Origin: an uncultured Faecalibacterium sp.
GTDB taxonomy: Bacteria > Bacillota > Clostridia > Oscillospirales > Ruminococcaceae
Direction: 5' to 3'
Assembly: GCA_934561555.1 (NCBI GenBank)
Contig: CAKTGQ010000020.1
Coordinates: 1-41,875, forward strand
DNA length: 41,875 bases
Numbering within the stretch: position 1 is the first letter of the stretch; each line of letters opens with the position of its first letter. The notes under the pieces are model-generated. The model saw only the letters and a program-made list of their open reading frames with translations. It made no database searches and had not been told where the DNA came from. Positions 8,100-16,067 of the stretch are shown piece after piece. Position numbers and translations under genes: made by a program.

Positions 8100-10958
8100 T
8101 CAGGCGTTGACTTCCTCTTCCTTGCGCTTTGCATAGCCCTTTTTGACCACCAGAACTTCCAGTGCGATCAGAGCGGCTGCCAGCACAACATCCACACCGA
8201 TCATCACCTTTTCCCAACCGGGCATACCGGGGTTCAGGTTCTCAGGGTAGTAAGCACGGGAGTTTGCCACAGTGTACAGGATGTTCTTGCAGGCCTGACG
8301 TGCGGACACCAGAGCGGTAGCGCTGGTGGTATCGGTCAGGTGGTTGGTCTCGGTGTCGTAGTTGACCAGGCAGAAGTCGCCGCCGTTGCGGATCAGGCGG
8401 TCAGAATCCTGATAGCCGTACACACCGTAGTAGTCGGTCAGCACCATGCCCACGAAGCCCCACTCGCCGCGCAGGACATCGTTCAGCAGGGCAGAGCAGT
8501 TGCCGGCATAGGTGTTGCCGATGTAGTTGAAGGAGGACATGGCAGCGTGGCAGTCAGCTGCCTTGATGCACTGCTCGAAGGGCTTCAGGTAAATCTCGCG
8601 GATGGCCTGCTCGGTGGACCAGGTGCAGAGCATACCGTAGCGGTTGGTCTCCTGGTCGTTGAGGGCAAAGTGCTTCATGAAGGCGTAAACGCCCTGCTCC
8701 TGAGCGCCCATGATGGCGTTGGAAGCCATCGCACCGGACAGTACGCCGTCCTCAGCGTAATACTCGAAGTTACGGCCTGCAAAGGCAGAGCGGTGGATGT
8801 TCATAGCCGGTGCGTACCAGCCAGAAACATTCATGTCGTCGGCCATCTTGCCGATGGAGGTGCCGAAGTCGTGTGCCAGATCGGTGTTCCAGGTGGCTGC
8901 GATCATCACAGCGGAGGGGAAGCCGATGGAACCCTGCCGGGTGAAGTTGTTGTTGATAGAGGCAGGACCGTCGCAGTCGATGGCCTGCACCTTGCCGATG
9001 GAATCCACTGCCACAGTCTGGAAGCCGCCCAGAGCAATGAGCTTGTCCATGTCAGAGACAGTGAGCTGATCCAGGAAGGTATCCCACTGGGCGTCGTTGT
9101 AATCCACGCCCACCATGTCCTTCAGCTTCAGGCCGTTCTTGGCACCGGTGGTGGGAGCCACATCGTCGGCGTTGTTGAAGTCCTCGGGGTTCCAGTTGGA
9201 GTTGTTGTAGAAGGTAGCCTTAGCCTCTGCCGGCAGCTCGAAGTCTGCGGGAGCAGCGGTAGCCTCGGCGTAGTTGGCAAAGCCGTTTGCGCGGGACAGG
9301 TAGGTCACATTGCCCTCGGCAAAGTCGAACTTGTTGTCAGCGACCTCCACATCGCTCTCACGCTTGTTGGAAGCGTCGTAGACGATGTCGGAAGCCACAT
9401 TGTAGACCTTGGAATCCAGAACGGTGTGGGAGTCGGCGTTGATGCTGATGACGTAATCGCCCTTTTCCAGCACATAGCAGCCCTTGCCGTAGGTATCGTA
9501 GGAGGCCATATCCTCGGCCTTGAAGGTAACGGTGACGTTCTCGGAAGCGCCGGGAGCCAGCTCAGAAGTCTTTGCAAAGCCGATCAGGTTTGCAGAAGCC
9601 TTCTCAATGCCGCCGTTGGTGTACGGAGGATTATAGTAGACCTCCACGACCTCCTTACCGGAGGCAGAACCGGTGTTGGTGACGGTGACATCCACAGTGA
9701 TGGTGCCGTCAGCTTCGGTAACGCTGTTCAGGGTCTGGGTGAAGGTGGTGTAGCTCAGGCCGCGGCCGAAGGGATACACCACAGTCTTGTCGTAGTCGAT
9801 GAGGCCCTCGGCGGCGGCAGTCTCGTAGAACTTGTAGCCCACATAGATGCCTTCCACATAGTTCACGAAAGCAGGGATGGTGTCGGTGCCAAAGGCGTTG
9901 GCCTTGAACTCATCCATGTTGGTGTAGGTGAAGTTGCCAAAGTTGTTCGCAGTGGGGGTCTGGGTCAGGTCGTACACAAAGGTATCGATGGTACGGCCGG
10001 AGGGGTTCACATCACCGCAGAGGATGGAGCCCAGTGCGTTGAAGCCGCTCTGGCCGGTGCCGGCGCACCAGATAACGCTCTTGATCTGGCTGTAGTCCTT
10101 GACCCAGCCCAGCTCCATGGCGTTGGCACTGTTGTAGACCACAACGACCTTATCAAAGTTCTTGCAGACCAGGTCCATCATGTCCTTTTCAGTCTTGGAC
10201 AGCTGCAGGTAGTGGTCGCCGGGCTCAAAGTCATTGTAGCTGTGGCCTGCGTCGTAGGTGACCTGAGACACATCGGTGGGCAGGTCAGCACCCTCGCCGC
10301 CCACGCGGGTGATGACTACCATGGCGGTATCAGAGAAAGCCTTGGCGTTGTTCATCATCTCGTCGGTGTACTGTGCAGCCTCCGGCTCCGGCAGGGTCCA
10401 GTCCTGAGCGAACATACCCACCTCCGGGCGGTCAGCACGGTAAGAGGTGTAGAAGTCGCTCAGCTCAGTATTCAGCTCAAAGCCGGCGTTCTTCAGGCCC
10501 TCCAGCAGGGTAACGGTGGGGTAGGCGTCGGACAGCGCACCGGAACCGGTGCCGCCGTAGCAGGGGTTGGTGGAAGCCCAGCCAAAAACGTTCAGCTTGC
10601 TGTTCTTGGCCATGGGCAGGGTGCCGTCGTTATCCAGCAGGACGATGCCTTCATCGGCAATGTTCTCGCACAGCTGGGTAGCGGATGCCACGTTCTCCTC
10701 GCTGACCTTGCCGTTGCCGGTGGCAAGGGTGACCATGGAGTACATGGGGCCGGTCAGGATCAGGTTCACGGTGATAGCCAGCGCCAGCACCATGCCCAGA
10801 CCCGCCTGCCAGCGGATCAAATACTTTTTGGACTTGCTCTGCTTACGGCAGGCGATCATGACTGCGATCAGCAGAACTGCTACGACACCAAAGCCGATCA
10901 ACTGCGATTTGATCGAGTTGAGAACCTTGATGACGTCATCCATATTGATGGACAACAT
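8100..10958 (-). CDS. Membrane-anchored GH3 enzyme with swapped domain order
   Basis: 952 residues. Two N-terminal membrane segments (about 20-38, 49-71) are separated by a basic loop (RKQSKSKK). The GH3 C-terminal sandwich domain then comes first (from about 90), followed by an FnIII-like domain (about 420-530), and last the catalytic barrel, with KHFALN in it and the nucleophile Asp near 842 in VLTDYYG. A final helix (about 917-940) ends in a basic tail. By the positive-inside rule the enzyme body faces outside, tethered at both ends. The reversed order of GH3 domains is known in some ruminal Clostridia enzymes. The start at 10958 has GGAGGAG upstream. It probably trims beta-linked oligosaccharides at the cell surface before uptake; this role is inferred. 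Confidence 0.9.
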   Translation of the reverse strand: MLSINMDDVIKVLNSIKSQLIGFGVVAVLLIAVMIACRKQSKSKKYLIRWQAGLGMVLALAITVNLILTGPMYSMVTLATGNGKVSEENVASATQLCENIADEGIVLLDNDGTLPMAKNSKLNVFGWASTNPCYGGTGSGALSDAYPTVTLLEGLKNAGFELNTELSDFYTSYRADRPEVGMFAQDWTLPEPEAAQYTDEMMNNAKAFSDTAMVVITRVGGEGADLPTDVSQVTYDAGHSYNDFEPGDHYLQLSKTEKDMMDLVCKNFDKVVVVYNSANAMELGWVKDYSQIKSVIWCAGTGQSGFNALGSILCGDVNPSGRTIDTFVYDLTQTPTANNFGNFTYTNMDEFKANAFGTDTIPAFVNYVEGIYVGYKFYETAAAEGLIDYDKTVVYPFGRGLSYTTFTQTLNSVTEADGTITVDVTVTNTGSASGKEVVEVYYNPPYTNGGIEKASANLIGFAKTSELAPGASENVTVTFKAEDMASYDTYGKGCYVLEKGDYVISINADSHTVLDSKVYNVASDIVYDASNKRESDVEVADNKFDFAEGNVTYLSRANGFANYAEATAAPADFELPAEAKATFYNNSNWNPEDFNNADDVAPTTGAKNGLKLKDMVGVDYNDAQWDTFLDQLTVSDMDKLIALGGFQTVAVDSIGKVQAIDCDGPASINNNFTRQGSIGFPSAVMIAATWNTDLAHDFGTSIGKMADDMNVSGWYAPAMNIHRSAFAGRNFEYYAEDGVLSGAMASNAIMGAQEQGVYAFMKHFALNDQETNRYGMLCTWSTEQAIREIYLKPFEQCIKAADCHAAMSSFNYIGNTYAGNCSALLNDVLRGEWGFVGMVLTDYYGVYGYQDSDRLIRNGGDFCLVNYDTETNHLTDTTSATALVSARQACKNILYTVANSRAYYPENLNPGMPGWEKVMIGVDVVLAAALIALEVLVVKKGYAKRKEEEVNA

Positions 10959-10993
10959 AGTTTTCTCCTCCTTGTTTTGTCGAATCGGACAAC

Positions 10994-11089
10994 GGCAGGG
11001 GACGCCCCTGCCAGCTTGCCTTTATGATACCAGAAATTGCCGGAGAATTTTCAATTTGTTCACAAACTGTCGTTTTGGACGCACAATTT
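10994..11089 (-). promoter_or_regulatory. Promoter of membrane GH3 gene with LytTR-like direct repeats
   Basis: On the minus strand TTGAAA (11049-11054), 19 bases, TATCAT (11024-11029) with TGG before it. Upstream of the -35, two direct repeats on the plus strand, CACAAACT (11061-11068) and CACAATTT (11082-11089), are spaced 21 bases start to start, the spacing typical of LytTR-domain regulators. Just after the start site lies a perfect hairpin GGCAGGGG/CCCCTGCC (10994-11001, 11005-11012). A further CACAAAT/ATTTGTG pair is at 11131-11157. Confidence 0.55.
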
Positions 11090-11173
11090 GCAAAAGTTAC
11101 AAGATGATTTCAAATTTTATTGTGCTAATACACAAATATTACCGGGTCGTATTTGTGCACCCTGCCAGACAAC

Positions 11174-11198
11174 AAAAAAAAGGCAGGGGATGCCTGCC
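11174..11198 (-). terminator. Terminator of the two-component system
   Basis: GGCAGG (11182-11187) and CCTGCC (11193-11198), with eight A on the plus strand (11174-11181) giving a T run on the minus strand, nine bases past the kinase stop. Confidence 0.85.
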
Positions 11199-11206
11199 GT
11201 AAAAAA

Positions 11207-12481
11207 TCATTTGTTTTTGGGTAGCGGGAACAGGATGCGCAGGGTGCACCAGTTGTTTTCCCAGTGCAGCGTCATGCTGCCGCCGTGCTGCCCGACGGTG
11301 GTGCGGACGCTTTTCAGATCCGACCCCTGCTTGGGCAGACCGTCTGCATCCAATGCGGGGGCTGTCTCTGTATAATGCTCGAACCGCAGCATGGCAAAGC
11401 CGCCCTGACTGTACACCGCCACCTTGATGAGCCGCTTTTCGGGGTCCGGCTCGGCGCGGACAGCGGCAATGGCGTTGTCCAGCGCCACGCCCACGATGGT
11501 GCACAGCTCCCGGATGGTGAGAAAGCTCAGCATCCTGCCGTCCGCCACGCTGGTGATGGTGATGTTCTCCTGCTGGCATTCCATGGTCTTGGCGGTGAGC
11601 AGGGTATCCAGCACCGGGTTGCCGGTCTTGTTCTCGGCCTCGTACTGGCGGATGTTCTGCTCCATGGCAGCAATGGCGGCGTTCTGCTTGGTCTGGTCCT
11701 GCTCCTCCCGGATGCGGGCAAGCTGGACTTTCAACTCATGGTACCGCCGGTTGATGAGGTTGATGCCCTCCTTGCTGCGCTTGTACTGCTCGTACTGGCG
11801 GTGCAGCACCTCGTCCATGGCGGCAAGCTCGCTGTGCAAGGCGTTCTCCCGCAGCTGCTCATGCTGCACGGTCAGGATCAGCACGCCGGAAAAATCCACC
11901 AGCGTGCGGATGGAAAAGATGCTCATGTTGATATCGCTGCCCGGCAGAAAGCCCAGATTGCTCACCGCAAAGGCGGTCAGCGCCAGCATGACCGCCGTCA
12001 GGGCGGCGCTGCCGCTGATCTGCAGATGGCTGGCGGGCTGGGGGCTGATATGCAGCCAATAGCACATTCCCCCGAACAGCGCCCCGTACACCAGCGCCAG
12101 CAGCAGCAAAGAAAGTGGCTCCCACGGGCTGCGGGCGGGCCAGAGGGCGCAGTGCAGCTGCCACTCCACGCTGGCGGCAAATTCTGCCAGAATAAACGCC
12201 CGGGCGCAGTGATACCCGGCCTCCAGCAGGGTGATGCTCCACATACCCCATAGATATAGGTAGGAAAACCCGATGGCTATTATCATGCAGGGGATCCAGA
12301 GCCCGCCGGGCACATTGCCTGTCAGCCCCAGAAAGGCCGACAGCACCACCACCCACAGCAGGGTGACGCCCACGGTAGCTGCCTTGGAAAAGCGGGGCGC
12401 AAGTGCCGGTGTGAACAACAACACCGCCAGACATTCGGCAAGGGCGGTGTACAGCCGGGGGATATCCGGCAGCACGGTCAT
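11207..12481 (-). CDS. GHKL-type sensor histidine kinase (AgrC/LytS class)
   Basis: 424 residues. About six hydrophobic segments fill residues 10-210, then a linker coiled coil (about 210-245) leads to the phosphoacceptor His248 in RRYHELK and a GHKL ATPase domain with the N-box LDNAIAAV (Asn near 336). The G2 region reads QGSDLKSVR, lacking the usual GIGL glycines, so ATP binding may differ somewhat. The ATG overlaps the response regulator stop by four bases (ATGA), so the pair is translationally coupled. It senses an unknown signal at the membrane and should phosphorylate its partner. No autoinducer peptide gene is visible nearby. Its closest potential target is the GH3 gene downstream. Confidence 0.9.
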   Translation of the reverse strand: MTVLPDIPRLYTALAECLAVLLFTPALAPRFSKAATVGVTLLWVVVLSAFLGLTGNVPGGLWIPCMIIAIGFSYLYLWGMWSITLLEAGYHCARAFILAEFAASVEWQLHCALWPARSPWEPLSLLLLALVYGALFGGMCYWLHISPQPASHLQISGSAALTAVMLALTAFAVSNLGFLPGSDINMSIFSIRTLVDFSGVLILTVQHEQLRENALHSELAAMDEVLHRQYEQYKRSKEGINLINRRYHELKVQLARIREEQDQTKQNAAIAAMEQNIRQYEAENKTGNPVLDTLLTAKTMECQQENITITSVADGRMLSFLTIRELCTIVGVALDNAIAAVRAEPDPEKRLIKVAVYSQGGFAMLRFEHYTETAPALDADGLPKQGSDLKSVRTTVGQHGGSMTLHWENNWCTLRILFPLPKNK

Positions 12482-13188
12482 GAGCCCTCACCTCCGATGT
12501 AATCGGTCAGTGCGGCAAGAAAGGTCTTGCGCTTGGGGCGGCTGACCTGCAGCTCGCAGGGGCCCACCTGTACGGTGCTCTGCCGCAGCTCCCGCACCTG
12601 TGCCAGATTGACAAGGTAGCCGCTGTTGCACCGGGCAAAAGGGCAGTCCGCCAGCTTTTCCTCAAAGGTCTTGAGGGCGCCGGGGGCGGAAAAATTGCCC
12701 TCATCGGTGTAAAAGTTCACCCGGTGCCCCTCGCTTTCCAGATAATAGATGCTTGCGGTGTCCAACCGCCGCAGCCCGCCCTCCACCGACACGGTCAGGT
12801 AGCGTTTTTCCCGCTTTTCCAGCCGGGCAACGGCCTTGAGCAGCTGCTGCGAAAAGGCAAAGTAGGGCACCGGTTTCAGCACATAGTCCAGCGCCCCCAC
12901 CGAGTAGCCCCGGATGGCATACTGCGCCATATTGGTGATAAAGATCAGGATGACGTCTGCATCCATCTGCCGGATGCGCTCTGCCGTGGTCATGCCGTCC
13001 AGATGCTTCATCTCCACATCCAGAAAAATAATGTCGTAGACCGCGCGGTAATTGTCCAGAATATCCACGCCGTCCGCAAAGACTGATACCTCAAACTCTG
13101 TCCCGTACTGCCGGGTATACCGCCGGACATACTCCTGCAATACCCCCTGTACCTCCGCGTCGTCCTCTACGATCGCCACCCGGATCAT
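12478..13188 (-). CDS. LytTR-family response regulator
   Basis: 236 residues: receiver domain with the acidic pair near residues 8-10, phosphoacceptor Asp57 (IIFLDVEM) and Lys105 (DYVLKPV), then a LytTR DNA-binding domain (about 130-230) with YYLESEGHRV, where the canonical motif starts. The start at 13188 is chosen because GGGAGGTG precedes it and the receiver begins there; the frame runs open 19 codons further upstream. It is the first gene of the pair and has its own promoter (13234-13263). LytTR proteins bind paired direct repeats about 21 bases apart; such repeats occur before the membrane GH3 gene. Confidence 0.93.
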   Translation of the reverse strand: MIRVAIVEDDAEVQGVLQEYVRRYTRQYGTEFEVSVFADGVDILDNYRAVYDIIFLDVEMKHLDGMTTAERIRQMDADVILIFITNMAQYAIRGYSVGALDYVLKPVPYFAFSQQLLKAVARLEKREKRYLTVSVEGGLRRLDTASIYYLESEGHRVNFYTDEGNFSAPGALKTFEEKLADCPFARCNSGYLVNLAQVRELRQSTVQVGPCELQVSRPKRKTFLAALTDYIGGEGS

Positions 13189-13204
13189 GACCGCACCTCC
13201 CTTA

Positions 13205-13263
13205 CCACACCTTTGTGGAACTGTTACGGCTCTATTATAGCGCAATCACGCCGGGTTTGCCAA
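13205..13263 (-). promoter_or_regulatory. Promoter of the two-component system
   Basis: On the minus strand TTGGCA (13258-13263), 18 bases, TATAAT (13234-13239). A small CCACA/TGTGG hairpin (about 13205-13218) lies between the start site and the ribosome binding site. Confidence 0.75.
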
Positions 13264-13276
13264 GGGGCATCCGCAC

Positions 13277-13308
13277 AAAAGGCAGGGCAGCCCACAGGCC
13301 ACCCTGCC
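13277..13308 (-). terminator. Terminator of the DUF1847/ABC/dehydratase operon
   Basis: GGCAGGG (13281-13287) pairs with CCCTGCC (13302-13308); four A on the plus strand give a short T run on the minus strand. It lies 31 bases after the dehydratase stop. Confidence 0.65.
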
Positions 13309-13339
13309 CTTTGCAGTTTCAGGAGAGGATATTAAGTTT

Positions 13340-14518
13340 TTATCGGACGACTGCGGTATCCGCGTGATCCGGCACATAATCTGTAAAATCCACACCGATG
13401 CCCGGGGTCTCCGGGGCGGTGAAATAGCCGTTCACCGGCTGGACGACCGGCGTGACCAGCTGGGTGTACTCATCCAGCAGGGTCTTTTGGTGATGCTCGT
13501 GGATGATAAAGTTGGGGATGGCGGTCTCGGCGTGGACGGCTGCCATCTCGGCGATACCGGTACCGGCGGTGTGCGCCTGCACGGTAATATCGTACACATG
13601 GGCGGCGGCAGCGATCTTCAAAAACTCGGTCAGACCGCCGCAGCTGCCGATATCGGGCTGGATGACATCCAGCGCCCGCTTTTCGATGAAAGGACGATAA
13701 CCCCAGCGGCTGTAAATGCGCTCACCGGCTGCCAGCGGGATGGTGGTCTTGTCCTTGACGGCAAGGGTCAGCTCCGGGTTCAGCGGGGTGTTGACCTCCT
13801 CATAGAAATAGATGTTATAGGGTTCCAGCGCCTGTGCAAACTGGATGGCGGCACCGGTGTCGGTGTTGGCGTGGTTCTCGATGATGATATCCACATCCGG
13901 GCCCACCGCCTCGCGGATGGCGGCAACGCGGGCAATGCCCAGCCGCAGCGTCTGCTGGGAAAGGCGGCCGGTCAGCGCTTCCTTCGTGGGCTGCCCCTCG
14001 GCGTTGTGTGCCAGCACGTCCACCTTGATGGCATCATAGCCATCCTCCACGGCGCGGCGGGCTTCCTCGGCGTACTGCTCCACAGAGGTCAGCACCAGAC
14101 GCCCCGGGTGGTTCCAGCCAAACTGGGTCTGGCTGGCGTAGGCACGCACCTTTTCGCGGGTCTTGCCGCCCAGCAGCTGGTACAGCGGCACGCCCAGTGC
14201 CTTGGCCTTGATATCCCACAGCGCAATGTCGATAGCGCTGATACCGGAGAACACCACCGTGCCGCCGCCCTGTCCCCAGAAGGTGTGCTTGAAAAAGTCC
14301 TCCCAGATGGCCTCGGTACGGAACGGGTCCTTGCCGATGATGCGGGCAGCCAGTTCCTTGACCATGGCAGCACCGGCGGCACCGCCCACGCCGTAGGCAA
14401 GACCCACCTCGCCTACGCCGTAAATGCCCTCGTCGGTATCCACCCGCACCAGAATGGGGCGCTGCCCGGTGGTGGGGCGCTTGTGGACGTGATAGATCGT
14501 GACCTGTGTGATCTTCAT
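13340..14518 (-). CDS. Enolase-superfamily sugar-acid dehydratase-like protein
   Basis: 392 residues of the mandelate racemase/muconate lactonizing fold: capping domain (1-115), then barrel. Candidate metal ligands are Glu214 (IIENHAN), Glu240/241 (YFYEEV) and Glu266 (AAGERIY). His216 and His316 (VQAHTAG), with Asp289 (QPDIGS), match the acid/base set of D-galactonate dehydratase-type members; the usual KxK is KVD here (165-167). The substrate is therefore likely a sugar acid, but whether it is galactonate cannot be said. It is the last gene of the operon, 14 bases after the ATPase gene, so the transporter may import its substrate. ATG preceded by GAGGAGG. Confidence 0.85.
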   Translation of the reverse strand: MKITQVTIYHVHKRPTTGQRPILVRVDTDEGIYGVGEVGLAYGVGGAAGAAMVKELAARIIGKDPFRTEAIWEDFFKHTFWGQGGGTVVFSGISAIDIALWDIKAKALGVPLYQLLGGKTREKVRAYASQTQFGWNHPGRLVLTSVEQYAEEARRAVEDGYDAIKVDVLAHNAEGQPTKEALTGRLSQQTLRLGIARVAAIREAVGPDVDIIIENHANTDTGAAIQFAQALEPYNIYFYEEVNTPLNPELTLAVKDKTTIPLAAGERIYSRWGYRPFIEKRALDVIQPDIGSCGGLTEFLKIAAAAHVYDITVQAHTAGTGIAEMAAVHAETAIPNFIIHEHHQKTLLDEYTQLVTPVVQPVNGYFTAPETPGIGVDFTDYVPDHADTAVVR

Positions 14519-14532
14519 AAGGCAGTTCCTCC

Positions 14533-15288
14533 TCAGATGGTGTACTGGTCGGGCTGGGGCTCATCTTTGTGGTGCACCACCCGATCCAGAATTTTTTGTT
14601 CGTAGTATGCAAAGGACTGATCCCGCTCCCGGGGGCGTGCCAGCTCGATGGGCTGATCCATGGTGATCTCGCCCTCCTCGATCAGGATGACCCGGTCTGC
14701 CAGATACACCGCCTCGCCCACATCGTGGGTGACCAGCAGGGCGGTGATGCCTTTTTCTGCCCACAGCCGCTCGATCAGAGTCTGCATCTCCATGCGGGTC
14801 AGCGCATCCAGCGCGCCCAGCGGCTCGTCCAGCAGCAGGATCTTGGGGTCGGAAGCCAGTGCGCGCGCCAGCGCCACACGCTGCTTCTGCCCGCCGGAAA
14901 GGATACCCGGAAACTCGTCTGCCCGGTCGGCCAGACCTACCAGCCGCAGCGTATCCAATGCGGCGGCGCGGCTGTGGTCAGAGGCAAACAGCGCCACGTT
15001 TTCCCAGATGCGCTTCCACGGCAGCAGACGCGGCTCCTGAAACAGGAATTTGACCGGCGTGTCGGCGGCTTTGACCTGCTGCCCATCGATCTCCACAGTG
15101 CCGGAGGTGGGGGCGTCCAGCTGGGAGATGATGCGCAGCAGGGTGCTTTTGCCGCAGCCGGAGCGCCCCACGATGGCAATAAATTCGCCGGGGGCTACGG
15201 TCAGGTCTACGCCTTTGAGTACCTTATGGTCCCCGAACTGCTTGGTGATGCCGCGCAGCGCAAGGCGCGGTGTAGTTGTTGCGGCCAT
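14533..15288 (-). CDS. ABC transporter ATPase, sulfonate/nitrate/taurine class
   Basis: 251 residues, cytoplasmic motor of an importer. Walker A GRSGCGKST (about 41-49), Q-loop FQEPRLLPW, signature LSGGQKQRV, Walker B LLLDEPLGALD, D-loop and switch His in VTHD are all present, with the LPW typical of SsuB/TauB/NrtD proteins. The start at 15288, with GGAGGGG before it, lies two bases past the permease stop; the frame is open for 68 further codons upstream, but those residues are the permease read out of frame. Substrate unknown; the class carries sulfonates, taurine, nitrate, pyrimidine precursors and others. Confidence 0.93.
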   Translation of the reverse strand: MAATTTPRLALRGITKQFGDHKVLKGVDLTVAPGEFIAIVGRSGCGKSTLLRIISQLDAPTSGTVEIDGQQVKAADTPVKFLFQEPRLLPWKRIWENVALFASDHSRAAALDTLRLVGLADRADEFPGILSGGQKQRVALARALASDPKILLLDEPLGALDALTRMEMQTLIERLWAEKGITALLVTHDVGEAVYLADRVILIEEGEITMDQPIELARPRERDQSFAYYEQKILDRVVHHKDEPQPDQYTI

Positions 15289-15290
15289 GG

Positions 15291-16055
15291 TCAGCCCCTC
15301 CCTTCTTTGCGCCAGACCAGCAGCTTGCGCTCCAGAAGCGAAGCCAGCTGATCCGACAGCACACCCAGAATACCGTACAGGATCACGCCCAGCACGATGA
15401 CATCCATCAGCATATATTCGCGGGCGTTGGTGACCATGTAGCCGATGCCGGATTTTGCGGCCACCGTCTCGGCCACGATCAGGGTGACCCACATCCGGCC
15501 CAGCGACTGGCGCAGACCTACCAGAATGGACGGGAACGCACCGGGAAAAATGACGTGCCGGAACAGCGCAAAGCCGCGCAGGCCGTAGGCCTTTGCCATT
15601 TCCAGCAGGGAGGCGTCAATGTAGCGGATGCCGTGGAAGGTGTTCAGATAGATGGAGAAAAAGGTGCCGATGGCCACCAGTACGATCTTGGTGGCCTCAC
15701 CGATGCCCAGCCACACGAGGATGAGGGGCATCATGGCAAGGTAGGGCACATTGCGCACCATCTGCACCGGGGTGTTCAGCAGCTTTTCTGCCGTGGGCGA
15801 AAGGCCGTTGACCACACCCAGCACAAAGCCGATGCTGCCGCCCAGCGCCAGACCCGCAAAGGCACGCACGGTGCTGATGCGGATATTTTCCAGCAGGGTG
15901 CCGTTGCGCAGCAGGCGGAGAAAGGCTTTCCACACGGCGGCAGGGGAGGGGATCAGGCTTGCACCGGTGGCGTGCAGAGTGGCCAGTGTCCACACCGCCA
16001 GCAGCGCCACCGGCACCACAAAGGGCAGGATACGGTTCAGCAGCTTGCGATCCAT
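15291..16055 (-). CDS. ABC transporter permease, SsuC/TauC class
   Basis: 254 residues with about six transmembrane helices and the cytoplasmic EAA loop EMAKAYGLRGFALFRHV (about 152-168), which contacts the ATPase. Length and sequence fit the SsuC/TauC/ThiX group, which forms homodimers with one permease gene. The start at 16055 is preceded by GAGGAGG within the spacer after the binding-protein gene (12 bases). Its stop codon lies two bases before the ATPase start. Confidence 0.93.
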   Translation of the reverse strand: MDRKLLNRILPFVVPVALLAVWTLATLHATGASLIPSPAAVWKAFLRLLRNGTLLENIRISTVRAFAGLALGGSIGFVLGVVNGLSPTAEKLLNTPVQMVRNVPYLAMMPLILVWLGIGEATKIVLVAIGTFFSIYLNTFHGIRYIDASLLEMAKAYGLRGFALFRHVIFPGAFPSILVGLRQSLGRMWVTLIVAETVAAKSGIGYMVTNAREYMLMDVIVLGVILYGILGVLSDQLASLLERKLLVWRKEGRG

Positions 16056-16067
16056 GGAAAAGCCTCC

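Noticed and set aside
5338..8136. 932-codon plus-strand frame opposite the soluble GH3 gene
   Set aside because: Antisense shadow; it runs through two unrelated minus-strand genes and the spacer.
8067..11027. 986-codon plus-strand frame opposite the membrane GH3 gene
   Set aside because: Open only because the GC-rich coding strand lacks complementary stops; the minus-strand GH3 protein is clearly real.
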